64,000 bases of DNA, from positions 12,958,051-13,022,050 of the forward strand of contig RPFO01000213.1 in NCBI GenBank assembly GCA_009746045.1, read 5' to 3'. The translations under genes were made by a program, and so were the position numbers. This document shows, one piece after another, positions 22,141-34,900 of the stretch (its first letter is position 1; each line of letters starts with the position of its first letter). The notes below the pieces were generated by a model. That model did not search any database. It was not told the origin of the DNA and worked only from the letters and a program-made list of their open reading frames with translations. Source of the DNA: Mesostigma viride (taxonomy: Eukaryota; Streptophyta; Mesostigmatophyceae; Mesostigmatales; Mesostigmataceae).

Positions 22141-25100
22141 AAATCTTAGAATCGAAGTTTATTAACTAGATTTGTTTTTTAAAAAATGAAGACCTTTGCA
22201 CGCCACCATCCAGAGACACCTGCCACCCCCCTCACCTCCACATCCAGGGGCATGCGCGCGGTGCGAGGCTTGGGCTTCCCCTTGGGCTTGGCCGCCCCAG
22301 CCTTGTCCTCTTCCTTCCCACTGCCGGCCCTCTCTCCTGACGCCTCCTCCGCGCTGCCCTTGCCCTCCCCCTTGCCGCCGTCATCCGCGTCCTTGCTGCC
22401 ATCCTTGCCGTCGGCCTCCTCGCCCTTGGCACTGTCTTCCTCCTCCTTGTCCTCCTTGTCCTGGTCGGGGGCGCTCCCCTTTTGGTTGCTGCCATCATCC
22501 TCGGTGGGGGAGTTGGACGCGTCGCCCGCCTGGCTGTCGGCTGTGTCTTGCGTCGCGTTCTTACCCGCAGCCTGGCAGGGAGCAAGGGCGGGCCAAGAAG
22601 GGGGCGACAAGGGGTGAGAAGGGCCGAGAGGGGGCATGGACAAGGCATAAGGCCAGCATGGAAAAACAGGCACATCATGTTAAATATGCAAATCACGTCA
22701 AGTTTTTGCAAAAGCCGTAAACAACTATGCGCGGCAGGAACATAGCCAAGTTTCGTAACAGATCAGCGGAAGCAGCACCAGAAGAAAAGGAAATGTGCCA
22801 CCGAAGACAGAACCAAAGAAAGGGCACGAGCACGGATGACAACTGCTGCTAGCACCAACGACCACGAAAAAAAAACTAGGCTGAGCACCAAAAGAAACCA
22901 GCCAAAGAACCACATAGAGGGGCGCTACCAAGGAAATAACCACCGCTATTCCTATTACCACGATGAGATCACCACCACGATTCTACAGCTTCACAAAGCA
23001 ACCCCTTTCTATTACCGCCAAAGAGATAACCATCGCTATTTCTATTACCACCAAGAGATAACCGCCGCTAGCACTAACACTGCCAAGGACAAGGCAATGG
23101 CACCCACCGCGCCCGTCGTCGCGTTGGCCCCCTTCTTCTTGGCCTCGGGAGGCGGCAGGTCCGGCAGCACCACCAGCACCTCCGCGCGGTCCGCCGTGAG
23201 CACGCCCGCCTTGTTGACCACAAAGTGGACGTTCACTTTGCCGGTCGAGTTGAAGCGCTGCGCGACTGCCGGCAGGCCCTTGACGTGGACAGTGGCGAAC
23301 AATGGGTCGGCGACACCTGGGGGCATCTCGGCGCCCTCCGCGGCCAGATCGTACTGGAGGGAGAGGGAGAAGTCCGTGCGGCGCTTCCGGAGGGAAACGT
23401 TGCGCTGGCAAATGGCACCCGGTCGGTACAAAGAGCGTGTGTGCACGCATGCACGCAGACAGGGCCACGTGGGCCCCCACCCACATACAAATCAACCCGC
23501 CCATCGCCCATGCGCGCACAGGTGGGCATAGAAACAAGGCAGATCAAGATATTACTGTCAGAAACAGGCACATTCACCAACTGATGGACGTTCCCAACAC
23601 GCAAGCCACAAGGCTGCGCACACGTGTTTTCCAACCGCCATTTGCTTCTTCATTTTCTGCAGTGCAGCAACTGGTTGTTACTTAACCCATCAGGCGCATG
23701 CAACACTCCAGTCCCTTGGGCCACCGCATGCATGTCTCCCATCTGAATGAAAAAACACAACTAATCCGTTGCACATTCCGAGGGGGTGGGTAACAAAAAC
23801 ACGCGATGGGTACACAGGCACGCTTTGCGAATATGGCCACCCAACAACGTTAGGCCACCCAACGATGCGTTCTGGATGCACCAGCATCCAGCGGCTCCAT
23901 CACACTTCCCCCCCTTTTGACTCTTTCATGTGCCGCTGTACGGTTCAGGGAGTGTAACACGTCTCAGGTGTGCCGAGGGCCTGCCGTTTCCATATCAAAT
24001 TAACAACATCAAGGTCACTATTGCCATCAACAACATTCCGGACTCCTGTCCCCTCGTTGATACGACACCCCTATCAGCATCAATGTCTTTTGTCCTGCGG
24101 CGCCCCCCCCCTGCCCCCCCCCCCACGCCCACCTTGGCAGGGAACTTGGCCATGCGGCGCAGCAGCGACTTGAACACATCCCCGTTCTTGCTGCTGCCGA
24201 CGTCACCGCCCGCCGTCTCCTCCTCCGCATCATCACCGCCGTCCGCGTCGTTGTCGGGCTCCTCACCCCCATCTTTTGCGTCGGCCTTGTCGCTGGCGTC
24301 TGCAGCCACACAGCGGCCAAGGGGTGCACCAGTAACCAGAGCGGACAAAGCAAAAAAGAGAGATTGACTAACCCTGGCGCATATGTCCAGTGAAACCCAC
24401 CACAAGGACCCTAAAGAGATCCTTGACCCCTGTACACACTGCATGGGAGGGAACCATTAGCCACGGCTACACACGCTCCAGCCTCCATGCCAGACAGGAT
24501 CGACCGGGGGGGGGAGTGGCGGACACGGGATGGGAGGATGCACACTCGCGCCTTGGCATTAAAGAAAACAAAAACAATCCCAACAGCAGACCCCCGCATG
24601 ACAGCACTACTCATCGCGCAAGATCCTCGGCAGAGCGCAGTAGGCAGCGCAGCAAGACCAAACGTTGTAATTCCCTCCAGCATTATCTTGCTCAGCACGC
24701 ACAGGTTACCATCCCTCGCAGCGCACTTGCTCCTAAACACAAATAGGGAGGGAGGATCACTTCGAACGCCCTGGCATCGCTAAAACATACTCTGAAATGC
24801 CTCATTGACCATACCCTGAAATATCTGATCGAGAAACCCTCAACATAGGCGCCTACAAAATCAAGAAACCGACCATCAAATTAAAAAACCCAACCATCAA
24901 ACCAAGCAATGGCCTTGCGAAGCCACAGGCTGACTTCCACCCCCCGTCACGCACCCTCCTCGGCCGCCTCTGCGTCCGCATCAGCCGACGGAATGCGCAC
25001 GCCCAGCGGGTACGCAGCGCCCTCGGTCAGCCCAAACTTGCGCACACGGAAGACCGTGCTGAGGTTGGCCGCATGCAGGCCCGCCCCCAGCGCGATCGCC

Positions 25101-27153
25101 TCATCGCTGTCCAGGTGGCGGTCCAGCGCACGCCCACCCAGCGCGGCCGAGACCATCTCGATCACTGCTGGCACACGCGACCCCCCACCCAGCAGCTCCA
25201 CGTAGTTGAGCTGCGGATGGTAGCGGTTGGTGGCAATTGGTAGCAATTGGTGGCAATTGGTGGCGATTGGTGGCGATTGGTGGCGATTCAGGTTCATTGA
25301 TGAAAATTGGGGAGAATGGGGGCGATTTCAACAATAGCGCCCTAATTTGTGTCACAATTGGTGGCAATTGGTGGCGCTGAAAGGCACTGGGAAGGCAACG
25401 TTCACACGTCAGCGCGAAATGTTACAACGAATCGTGTCAATAAGTTGATGTGGCATTGGGTCAGGACATGGCACGCAACCCATGGGGACATTCCGACATG
25501 CTGACACGCTGACATGCAGATATGCTGACATGCAGACACGCGACATGCCGACACGGAACATGTGGCCACAGAATAGTACAGGCTCCAGGGTGTCCACGAT
25601 GACCATCTCCACCAGAGCAGGCGGGAAGGGCATGTGTGCAGGCCATCTCCACCAGAGCAGGGTGGAAGGGCATGTGTGCCGGTTCATGGGTGCACCACCC
25701 TCCAGCATACAGCGACGCCACCCACCTCCTCTACAGTGACCCCCGTGTCGGCCAGCACGCGCTGGATGGGGGTGGCCACCCGGTCCTTGAGGTCTGCCCA
25801 AAGCCCCACAAACGTCTCGCGGCTGATGGACGAGGAGAAGTCGCGGTCCTCAAAGAGCGACTCCACGTTGAAGGGGGCCTCGTTGTTGGCCGACAAGATC
25901 TCCTTGCACCGCCGCGCCTCCATCTTCAGCTTCGACACCGCCTGGGGTGGGGTGGGGTGGGGTGGGGTGGGGTGGGGTGGGGTGGGGGTAAGGGGGGAAA
26001 AAAATACGGGCAATGTGGGGGGGTTACAGGAAGCGGGACAGGGAGGGGGGGGGGGGGGGGGGGGGGGCGACGGGGCACGGGGGGGCATATGAGGCAAGGG
26101 CCGTGAGGTCATGCAGGCAGGGAGGTAGTGGGAAATGGGGTGCGAGCCAGGGACTGCCCATGGATGCAACATCTTCACAATCCACCCCCCTAGCGCAAGC
26201 GGGTTGCCGTGCGATGCCCAAGGGGGGAGGGGACCATAGCCCGGGGGACTGCGCACAAGGAGGGATACTATGGGGCAGAGTGCCGCTCCAGAGGGGAGGG
26301 ATGAACGGATGGTTCCCCCCCACAACAAGTGCCATGCGCACACAAGCGAGATTGGGAGGGTTTATACTGTGCAGCGAGGAAACGGCGAAGACTGGACAAC
26401 ACCAAAATGGTAAACAAAGACACCAGGACTAGCAAAAATAACTCGACATGGCAAGGAACAAACGTGTTATAGAATCAGCACAGAGATCTCGTTAAAACCT
26501 GGCGAAAGAGAGTACACAACAAGATTGACTCATGAATCTCACACAGCACACGCAGACACTATGCCCCGCGACCACACCCTGGCTGCGACTGCCACCCACC
26601 CCCTTCTGGTGGCATTTTGAGTATCCACAAATCCGCGTCCCCACGCCCACACAAGTGCACGGCACAGCAGATGCCATTTTCTCCAACCAGTGCATGCCCT
26701 ACTTCGAGGGCTTCCAGTACAGCCACAGCATGAGAGCACACACTTGCGATGCGGGCACCACTGATTGGGGCCATAATAGGCCGCAGCCGCCTGCGACGCG
26801 ACGCGCAGCACGCGACCGCGACAGATACCCCTCCGCAGCCAGCACGAAGAACACACACAAATATTTATAACATACATATTCAATATTACACGCACATTTA
26901 CTACGAGACGAATCAATCCAATGCTCCAGTCGCAACTGCTGATGGCATGCACGGCACGCACTGCAGCCCTACATCCTGTGCCTCCTTGGTTGGCCCACGA
27001 CATCGCCACAAAGATGCGCCCACACAGAGGGGGGATGACCCCTGCGTCCACGGGCATGGCCCGCCCCCTCACTGCCCCTTGCCCCTTGCCCCTGCCACCC
27101 GGCCGCCCGGCTGCCCGGCCGCTCGCCCGCCTACCCACTCGCCCGCCCGCTCG

Positions 27154-27249
<96 letters not shown>

Positions 27250-28249
27250 CCCGTTTGCCCAGCTGCCACCACTCCCCTTCATGCCCCTCGCGAACGTGTG
27301 CACACACGGCGAAGTCAACACATGTGGCGTCACACGGGAGAGCAGGCCGCGCCGCGCCCGTTACCTTGGGATAGTCGCGCACGTCCCTGCCGTCGCCCAG
27401 CTTCTTGTTGAACTCCTTGGCAAAGTGGTCCACCAGGCGCAAGTCCAGGGCGTCCGCGCCCAGGGTGGCATCCCACCGCAGGCCCCTGACCTCCACCTGG
27501 TTGTACGCCTTGGTCTTGCCCGCCTCCTTCCCGTTGAAGGTGGAGTACTTCAGCAGCGCCGCGTAGGTGCTGTGCGAGCCCATGTCGAAGAGAAGCACGT
27601 TCTCGCTCTTGTTGCTGAAGTCGCGGTCCATCCCGAACTGCAGCGCCGCGGCCGCGTGCTCCCCGATCAGGGACAGCACGTTCAGTCCGGCTATCTGGGC
27701 CGCGCTCACGAGAGCTTGGCGCTGGCGCTGGCCGAAGAAGGGCGGCACGGTGATCACCGCGTCCTTCACACTCATGTGCGAGTACTCCTCACCAAGCTCT
27801 TTAGCGTGCTGCAAGATCATGGCTACCATCTCTTCCGGCCGGTACTCGGCACCAGTGTCCTCCATTTTCAGGCCCAGAACCTTCCCCTCCTCCGCGTCGA
27901 TCTCAACAAAGCTGTAGGGAAGGTAAGAGTCCTTGAAGCCATTCATAACATCACTGCCGAAGTCCTGACCCAAAAGGTCTCGCATGCGGAAGAACACCTT
28001 GCTCGGGTAGCGAACTTTAAGGGCGTCCGCGGTCTCACCAAGGAATCTCTCTTGTCCATGGAAAGCAACCGCGACCGGCGTCTTTCGTCGAGATACCTCG
28101 TTCGTGACAATTGAGATTGGCGCGCGCCCGGGTTTCACAATGGATATCTTCATGTACTCCCCACCAAAATCTATGCCCAGTACAACGCCATGGGCGACAC
28201 ATGCCAAAGAAGAGAAAAGAACTAAAAACGCAACCGCTTTAGCAGCCAT
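15046..28249 (-). CDS. HYOU1: ER HSP70 of the GRP170/HYOU1 family, 9 exons, about 1031 aa
   Basis: Large HSP70 of the ER lumen; family members are nucleotide-exchange factors for BiP and holdases. Exons: 28249-27365, 25941-25726, 25210-24955, 24299-24133, 23404-23108, 22571-22236, 17101-16916, 16411-16036, 15422-15046. All junctions are GT-AG and keep frame. The start is chosen at MAAKAVAFLVLFSSLACVAHG, a clear signal peptide. The ATPase domain follows (VLGIDFGGEYMK, ITVPPFFGQRQR, LFDMGSHST, then LLGGGSRVP and DRHLDSDEAIALGAGLHAANLS). Next come an FPAK-type linker, the beta domain (LSLQYDL, NVHFVVNKAGVL), an acidic insertion (exon 6), and the helical domain (NALESYIYANKERM, AEDWLYMGDG, WNDTKPWL). 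A Lys/Glu-rich tail ends KDELR-stop. The length fits human HYOU1 (999 aa). Introns 1 and 6 are full of repeats. Confidence 0.93.
17315..21677. repeat. 32-bp satellite array in HYOU1 intron 6
   Basis: About 4.36 kb of a unit made of ACATGGCATGGCACGGACGG plus AGCATGTAGCGG (32 bp). Shorter variants lack ACGG or CATGG and longer ones repeat CATGG; there are roughly 140 units. It lies wholly in intron 6 (22235-17102) of HYOU1. On the gene's sense strand (minus) all three frames are free of stops for about 4.4 kb, giving three repeat-peptide open frames that I do not regard as genes. Confidence 0.97.
22079..22138. repeat. (CA)n microsatellite in HYOU1 intron 6
   Basis: CACGCGCGCGCA passes into about 24 CA dinucleotides, close to the 5' end of intron 6 on the gene strand. 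Confidence 0.9.
25221..25380. repeat. 10-bp degenerate repeat beside the HYOU1 exon-3 acceptor
   Basis: TTGGTGGCAA / TTGGTGGCGA units, about seven in a row at 25228-25290 and two more at 25359-25376, in intron 2. On the gene strand they supply the pyrimidine-rich stretch ahead of the exon-3 acceptor. Confidence 0.8.
25603..25682. repeat. 40-bp direct tandem duplication in HYOU1 intron 2
   Basis: CATCTCCACCAGAGCAGG followed by GGAAGGGCATGTGTGC occurs twice in a row with two or three differences, just downstream of the exon-2 donor on the gene strand. Confidence 0.85.
25942..25988. repeat. (GGGGT)n pentamer at the HYOU1 exon-2 acceptor
   Basis: About nine GGGGT units. On the gene strand they read (ACCCC)n directly into the CAG acceptor of exon 2, so a pentanucleotide microsatellite acts as the polypyrimidine tract. 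Confidence 0.85.
26045..26067. repeat. Poly(G)23 run in HYOU1 intron 1
   Basis: Twenty-three uninterrupted G residues on the plus strand, C on the gene strand. Confidence 0.95.
27153..27252. repeat. (GCCT)n tetranucleotide in HYOU1 intron 1
   Basis: About 24 GCCT units (CTGCCTGC in register), about 110 bp into intron 1 from its donor. The long Pro/Leu/Cys/Ala and Gly/Arg/Gln frames here are repeat artefacts. Confidence 0.95.
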
Positions 28250-28952
28250 GGGGGATTCAACAGCGGCCATGTCGGCACGCATCCAGGGAGTCCAGCCGAG
28301 GGGACGTTCTCGACACTTCACTAACACAACCCTTTCTTGTCTCGCGCACCGGGCACTGCACCGTGTACCGCAGGGCGCTGGGCACTGTAGACTGGGCACT
28401 GGGCAGTGGCCGGGCAGCCATCCACTTGGTGACAAATGGCGCCTCGATTGCAGCAAGCTGCACAGCCGTCAGCCAGCTTCATAGCAATGGCCGGCAGGGA
28501 TCCGCGCCAAATGTCAGGAGTAAAAAAACTACGTTTGCACAAGGTTTGCATGCTGGAAAGGTCTCCATACTGGCTGGAAGTTGGATGTAATTGGTGCCGT
28601 GTCTCCCAGGCTACGGTAGATTGTGAAGTTCGGCAGCACGAAGCATGAGTGCACCAGAATTACACTTACTCGCTTGTGTTCTTTGTTACAGAGCTGTCCG
28701 ACTGGTCTTGTGCATATTTGGCAGGCAGCCATCGCTCATGAAAAGGCCGCAGTGGTTACAGCCTGCCTAGCCGGCCAGAATCACTAGCATTTTGCTTCGC
28801 TGGCATAAGCGTCCAAAGACCTAATTCGTGCGGGTGCGCGCTAATCGGAAACAGCGACGCCCCCTGTAATTTCACGGAATAGCGGCGCTTGTGGGGGTAA
28901 ACACTAATGCTTCAGGTTTCATGCTAGCATAACCGTGCAGGCAAACGGGAAG
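28250..28952. promoter_or_regulatory. Shared divergent promoter region of HYOU1 and MRPL47
   Basis: Only 703 bp separate the start codons of HYOU1 (minus) and MRPL47 (plus), so both promoters and 5' UTRs must lie here. I saw no full ER-stress element (CCAAT-N9-CCACG) and no other motif I would defend. The regulatory role is inferred from gene arrangement only. Confidence 0.5.
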
Positions 28953-31900
28953 ATGTTTGCTAGATTGCTGCAGCGCCCTGCTCGGGCGGCTGCGTCCCAA
29001 TCCCAAAGGTTACGAGGCCTTGAGGAGTTCTTCCACCAGGGCCCAAAGGCGAGCCAGCCATCAGGTACTGAACCCGTTGAGATGCCTAGCTTATCAAGTG
29101 TTTCCTGCCAAGAATACCTGGCAGGGAGCCCCTTCCTTACATATTGGGCGGCTTTGTTTCCTGTTCCCTGGATTTGTCGTTCCTCTCTCTTGTATTTCCT
29201 GTTTAGTCACAACGTAGTACTCCGTAAGTCCGGCCGCTTCATGGCCTTAGTTGTGTCTATGGTACGATGTGTTTTTATTGCAATCATGTAATGCTTCCCT
29301 GGCAAGGGATTCGGAGTGAACATACCAAAGATTAAAATATAAATAATGAGAATGAACGAATTTGCGTGCAACTCGGTTGGCAGGCGTTGTCAACTCCACT
29401 ACAACAAGGGTTCACTGTTTTTAGGCACAGTGCATCGGCTTGTCGCCACCCCGGTGGCAGCCTGCCTTACGTAAGAGCCTAGGATGCTTGGCGTCTCTAG
29501 TGCTGTTTTATGATTGTTCATGTTGACGTTCTGGCTGTTCGCTACACAGCTATCCCCCCTTGGCCGTCGGGCTCACCCCTGGGCCATGTTCTGCTTGGGT
29601 GCATGCGCGGGCGCTCTTCATTGGGTGGCGTGCGGCTGCGACTCGTGTCTTGACATGCGGTGGTGCTCCTCGCGCGGCGTGCAGGGCGCGCGTGGAAGGC
29701 GTGCGAGCTTCGGCTCAAGAGCGACGACGACCTGCACAAGCTGTGGTTCGTGCTGCTCAAGGAGAAGAACCTGCTGGCCACCGAGCTGGAGATGTGCCGC
29801 GCGATGGGGGAGAAGATGCCCGACTTTGGCCGACGCGACAAGGTGAGGGGGGGAGGGAAGAGGTAAGGACTTCGGCCGACACGACAAGGTGAAGTGGGAG
29901 GTAGGAGGACACAAGGAGGGGCGCAGTGATTATTTTACAGCCGGCGCCGGCGGCAAATGCCGGCGGCACGCACCCGGCGCCGGCTGTTTTCCAAACTGGC
30001 CGGCACGGCGCCGGCTGGCCGGCTCGCCGTAGAATGGCCGGCCCGGCAAAGCGTGTGGCATGGGGCTATGGGTAGTTGGGTACTGGGTAGTTGGGTCGGT
30101 ACTAGCCTACTGGGTACTGGGTAGTCAAGACTTTATTAGTACGTTCCGAATCAAATTTTCGTGTTCAGTGACCAGATCACAATTTGATTCGGGAGCAAAA
30201 TGATTGGCTGTACGATACGAACCAAAAACGAATTTTTAGTATCTATGTTCCGCAGCGCTTGCTGAATTTGCCCCGGAAGCCCGGGGGCACTTTCCCTGCT
30301 GAAAAAGGTATCCGCCGAAGCGTATGAGAGTCGCAGCTCGCACATCATGAAAAAGACACGAACTCACGTACCATTTGCATTTTTCAAGCTAGCCGCCAGC
30401 CGGGCTGCGGCTACCAGGTCCGCGCAGAAAAATAACGAGACAGGCATTCTAAAATGTCGAGCGCATCAAGCCATTCTGACCTCTCTGATAGCGATGGCGG
30501 CAATGGCACATCTGACACCGGAGCATCTGTCCCGAAAGTTTGGGATCCTAAGAAAGATATTATCATCAAGAACCAGATGAAGGCTTTCCCATGGCTGGAG
30601 AGACAGGGAACAGGGCTAGCCACCCGCTTATTTTGCACCCTCTGCAAGGCGGCAGGAGAAAAGGGCACTGCCTACGGTAACAATGGCAGCACAAGGATCA
30701 AGACACAGATTGGCAATGAACACATCAAGAGAGCAGCACATGCTAGGGCAGTACAGTTTGCTGCCTCTCAGCAGAGGCGTGCCACTGGAGCGGCCTTGGC
30801 TGGCCCTATCGTGAGTGGCTTTGCGAGGCAGCTGGCCAACAACGGGTTGTCCCTGAGTCAGAAGAAGCTCAAGAACCATTTCGCTGCTGCCTGGCCGATT
30901 GCGGTGAATGGGCGCCCATTCACTGCCTATGGTGAGGCCATTTGTGGCCTCCGGTTTGCAGGTGAGCTGCTGCCTCCTGGCGCTGATTCGCAGCTGGTGT
31001 CTCTGCAGGGCTATGACACCAATATTTTTGCCAAGGACTTCGTCGGCAGTATGGCCACTGTCGAGATGCAGCGCGTTGTTGACAAGGTGAAGGCCTCCCC
31101 TGTTTACGCCCTGACATTTGACGAGACCACGGACGTGTCCAAGGTCAAGGCGATGATAATCTACGTCACCACAGTTGACCCGACAACGTGGGTGGCCGAA
31201 ACTGATTTTCTTCGCTTGCTGGAGTGTGCCGGCGAGGATGCCCAGGCATTGCGGAGGACGTTCGTGGAAGGGCTAGTGTCTGCAGATGTCGACCTGGATC
31301 TCGCATCATGTGTCTCTTACGGCAGCGACGGAGCTACCGTGATGCTTGCCGCGAATGGACTCACCAACCTGCTCAGGGAGGAGCACTCCCCCTTTGCAAC
31401 TCGCAGCCACTGCGTTGCACATAAGCTCCCGTTGGGGATTGCTGACGCTGTCAAGGCATCACCGTGGGCAGAGCAGCTGGACACGCTCATGACGGAGGTT
31501 TACGCTGTCTTCAGCCACTCTGCGAAGCGGAAGCGGGAATTCGAGCAGTTGATGGAGCTGCTGGAGCAGCAGGCCTTGGCAGCCACGCGGTTCGCTCCCA
31601 CAAGGTGGCTATCGCGTTCTGAGGTCGTGGACCGCATTCTGCACATCTTGCAGGGCATGCAGCTTTTCTGTGAAGAGCTGGGTAATCACGACTTGGCTAG
31701 GCGGCTGCGCCTTTACGACACGGTGTTTGCTCTTCATGCTTACGCAGACATCATCGGCAGGTGCGCAGAGCTCAGCAGGTTTTTCCAAAGGAAGGACCTG
31801 GACTTTACCCAGGTCATGCCGGCTGTGAATGGCTGCAAGGAGGCCCTGGAACTGTGGTTCGGGGACGTGGACAGCCCCAAGTTTGGTGGGCCCAAGCTGC

Positions 31901-34900
31901 GCGTTTTTCTGAAGCAGCTGGACCAGCAGCTGGACGAGCAGCTGGGCGACTTCAACGCTGGTATGCAGTTCGGCGAGGTGCGCTTGCTCCCCGGGGTTGG
32001 TGACTACGAGCAGAAGTGCAAGCAGGAGGCGCATGACTTCATGAGGAGCGTGGTACAAAATATTGATGCGCGCTTTCCAGACTTGGGGGAACTGGATGCC
32101 TTCCGTGTCCTGGACCCCAAGAACATCGCCGGCCTTTCTGGGGCTGACCTGGGCGCTTACGGGGACCGCGAGATGGAGAGGTTCGCCGAGCGATACGGGA
32201 AACCCTCCAAAGGCCGCGACCCCCTCGTGAATGGGCCCAAGCTCCTGGAGGAGTGGGAGGTGGCTAAGAAGTCCTGGAAAGCTGTAGGTGAGGGCTGCAA
32301 GCGGCTTTTTGACCAAACCCGTGAGTCATTCTGCCTGCAGCACGCCAGCGTGTACCCGAACTTTGCTAAGTTGCTATGCATTGCTCGCGTGCAGGCACTG
32401 ACCACGGTGGACTGTGAGAGGGGTCTCAGTCGGCTGAACCTACTCAAGACCCATGTGCGCAACCGGCTAGACCTGGACACGTGCGAGGACCTCATGCGAA
32501 TGACCATCAAGTACCACGACACTCCCGTTACCTCACCCGTGGCCAAGGAGTTGATAGACCAAGCGGTGGCGACGTATGAGTTGGTCAACCCGCGCTTTAA
32601 ATTCCACTTCAGGAGTATGCGGGAAGTTAACATTCATGTTCGGGACTGAGGAGCTTGTACGCAATACCGTTGTGGCAGAGTGATGTGCTTGCCTGCCTAA
32701 GGGATGAAATTAAGTGTAATGTTTTTAGCTGAGCCATAAGTTTATGCTGAGTTAATTTTATGTGGCGGGCATGCACCAATATTAATTACTGCACCAATTA
32801 ATTAATTATTAACACACGACAATTAACGCAGATCATCCACTCCAATGACTCCATTTGATGATTTATGAAAAGAGACAACAAACGTGGAAAAGTCTCAATT
32901 AATCAATGAGACATGAATTTATCGTGTTAATGTAATTAATTAGGAACATAACTCCTTTGGGAGTATATGTAGCACATAGCCCTGAGAGGGGGCATATGAG
33001 CCTATATATAATACATTCTAAGCTACTTCCTGCATTAAACTACTTAGTGTGTTATAATGTAAGTGAGACCATGATCTAATATTAAATAGTAGTATAAAGA
33101 TATTCATTTTCACACTTAAAAAACATGAGTCATGAAAATACCTTTTTGTCTCATGGATAAATTAAAAGCCGTGTGGTTCAGTTTCCACCAATGTGACAAC
33201 CCGGCCCCATTTCATTTTTTTGTGTAGCATTAAATCATCAAATCGTGTGAATTCGGTACTTAAGTGAGACAATAGTGGTGCCGTCATCATATGGCATTAA
33301 AAAATTAAATTAAATTAATTCTCAGGCATGTTACTTAATTATCATCAGGCATGTTTGATGTTGGATGCCTAAGACTACTGTAGCATCTGCTGGCGTCAGC
33401 GGCTAGTGCCGGCGGCCGACCGGACCGGTACTGGTACCTAGCTGGGCGGCAAACGGCTGGCCACTGGCCAGTGGCCGGGACGCCGGCTGCTGCCCGGCAT
33501 TTGCCGGCTGCCGGCGTCATAATTATTTTGCCGGCGTGGCGCCGGCCGTAAAAAAAAGTCAAAAATAATCACTGGAGGGGCGGCTGGGGAAGGGATGTGA
33601 CTAAGGGGCAGGGGAGGGGCTCGGACACTCTGACATGGCGAAGGGGTACTGGAAGAGGTAGGGGAGAAGGTAGGGGACTTTGGCCGATGCGATAAGGTTA
33701 GGCGACTGTGTGTAAATGGACAAGGGGTGGGGCAGGGTAGGGTAGGGGACGAGCGTCAAGTTCGGCCGGACAACAGGTTTGGGGGATGGGACAAGCTAGG
33801 GGGGCAAGATATGGGGACACGGGTAAGCAATAGGCTAAGGGGCAAGGTAGGGGAACAGAAAAGGGGCAAGGCAGGGGCGAGGCACGTGGGACAAAGTAGG
33901 TAACAAGGTGAGGGGCTGTGTAGGGGTGGGTAGGGGTGGGGGTGGGTAGGGGTGGGTAGGGGTAGGGGTGGGTAGGGGTGGGTAGGGGTGGGTAGGGGTG
34001 GGTAGGGGTGGGTAGGGGTGGGTAGGGGTGGGTAGGGGTGGGTAGGGGTGGGTTAGGGGTGGGTTAGGGGTGGGTGGGGGCGGGTAGGGGTGGGTGGGCG
34101 TGGGTGGGGGTGGGTGGGGTGGGTGGGGGTGGGTGGGGGTGGGTGGGGGTGGGTGGGGGTGGGTGGGGGTGGGTGGGGGTGGGTGGGGGTGGGTGGGGGT
34201 GGGTAGGGGTGGGTAGGGGTGGGTGGGGGTGGGTAGGGGTGGGTGGGGTGGGTGGGGGTGGGTAGGGGTGGGTAGGGGTGGGTAGGGGTGGGTAGGGGTG
34301 GGTAGGGGTGGGTAGGGGTGGGTAGGGGCGGGTAGGGGCGGGTAGGGGCGGGTAGGGGCGGGTAGGGGCGGGTAGGGGCGGGTTGGGGCGGGTTGGGGCG
34401 GGTTGGGGCGGGTTGGGGCGGGTTGGGGCGGGTTGGGGCGGGTTGGGGCGGGTTGGGGCGGGTTGGGGCGGGTTGGGGCGGGTTGGGGCGGGTAGGGGCG
34501 CGTAGGGGCGGGTAGGGGCGGGTAGGGGCGCGTAGGGGCGCGTAGGGGCGCGTAGGGGCGGGTAGGGGCGGGTAGGGGTGGGTAGGGGCGGGTAGGGGCG
34601 GGTAGGGGTGGGTAGGGGTGGGTAGGGGTGGGTAGGGGTGGGTAGGGGCGGGTAGGGGCGGGTAGGGGTGGGTAGGGGTGGAGGGCGCTGGGACAAGGTA
34701 AGGGCATGCGGCGCGTGCTTTGAGTTGGGCTGCCTTGCGTGGGTGCAAGCTAGGGGCGCGCATGCCGGCGTGGTCCAACTGTCAGTTTTGCTCATGGTTG
34801 GCTTTTGACCATGGGACGCTGATGTCTGCAGGCCTGAGATATGTAACCAACTGGACGCCTCGCCGGTCGCGCCGTCTGGCCGCGCGTGCTCGTTGGGAGT

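Larger units (their letters stand above)
29924..33574 (+). mobile_element. Complete hAT DNA transposon (3651 bp)
   Basis: Ends are CAGTGATTATTTT ... AAAATAATCACTG (13-bp terminal inverted repeats with mismatches further in), flanked by perfect 8-bp duplications. Both subterminal regions are dense in GCCGGC/CCGGCG motifs (29940-30040 and 33400-33550), as expected for transposase-binding sites. It carries one uninterrupted transposase gene. The element sits in intron 2 of MRPL47 in the same orientation as the gene. Identical duplications and an open transposase indicate recent insertion and possible autonomy. A family-A retroelement 3' end is nested in its 3' non-coding part. Confidence 0.95.

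Noticed and set aside
26539-27411. Several 200-400-codon frames on both strands over HYOU1 intron 1
   Set aside because: They depend on the (GCCT)n microsatellite and on antisense reading of HYOU1 exon 1.
33835-34795. Proline/threonine-rich minus-strand frames
   Set aside because: Translation of the G-rich intronic minisatellite of MRPL47.
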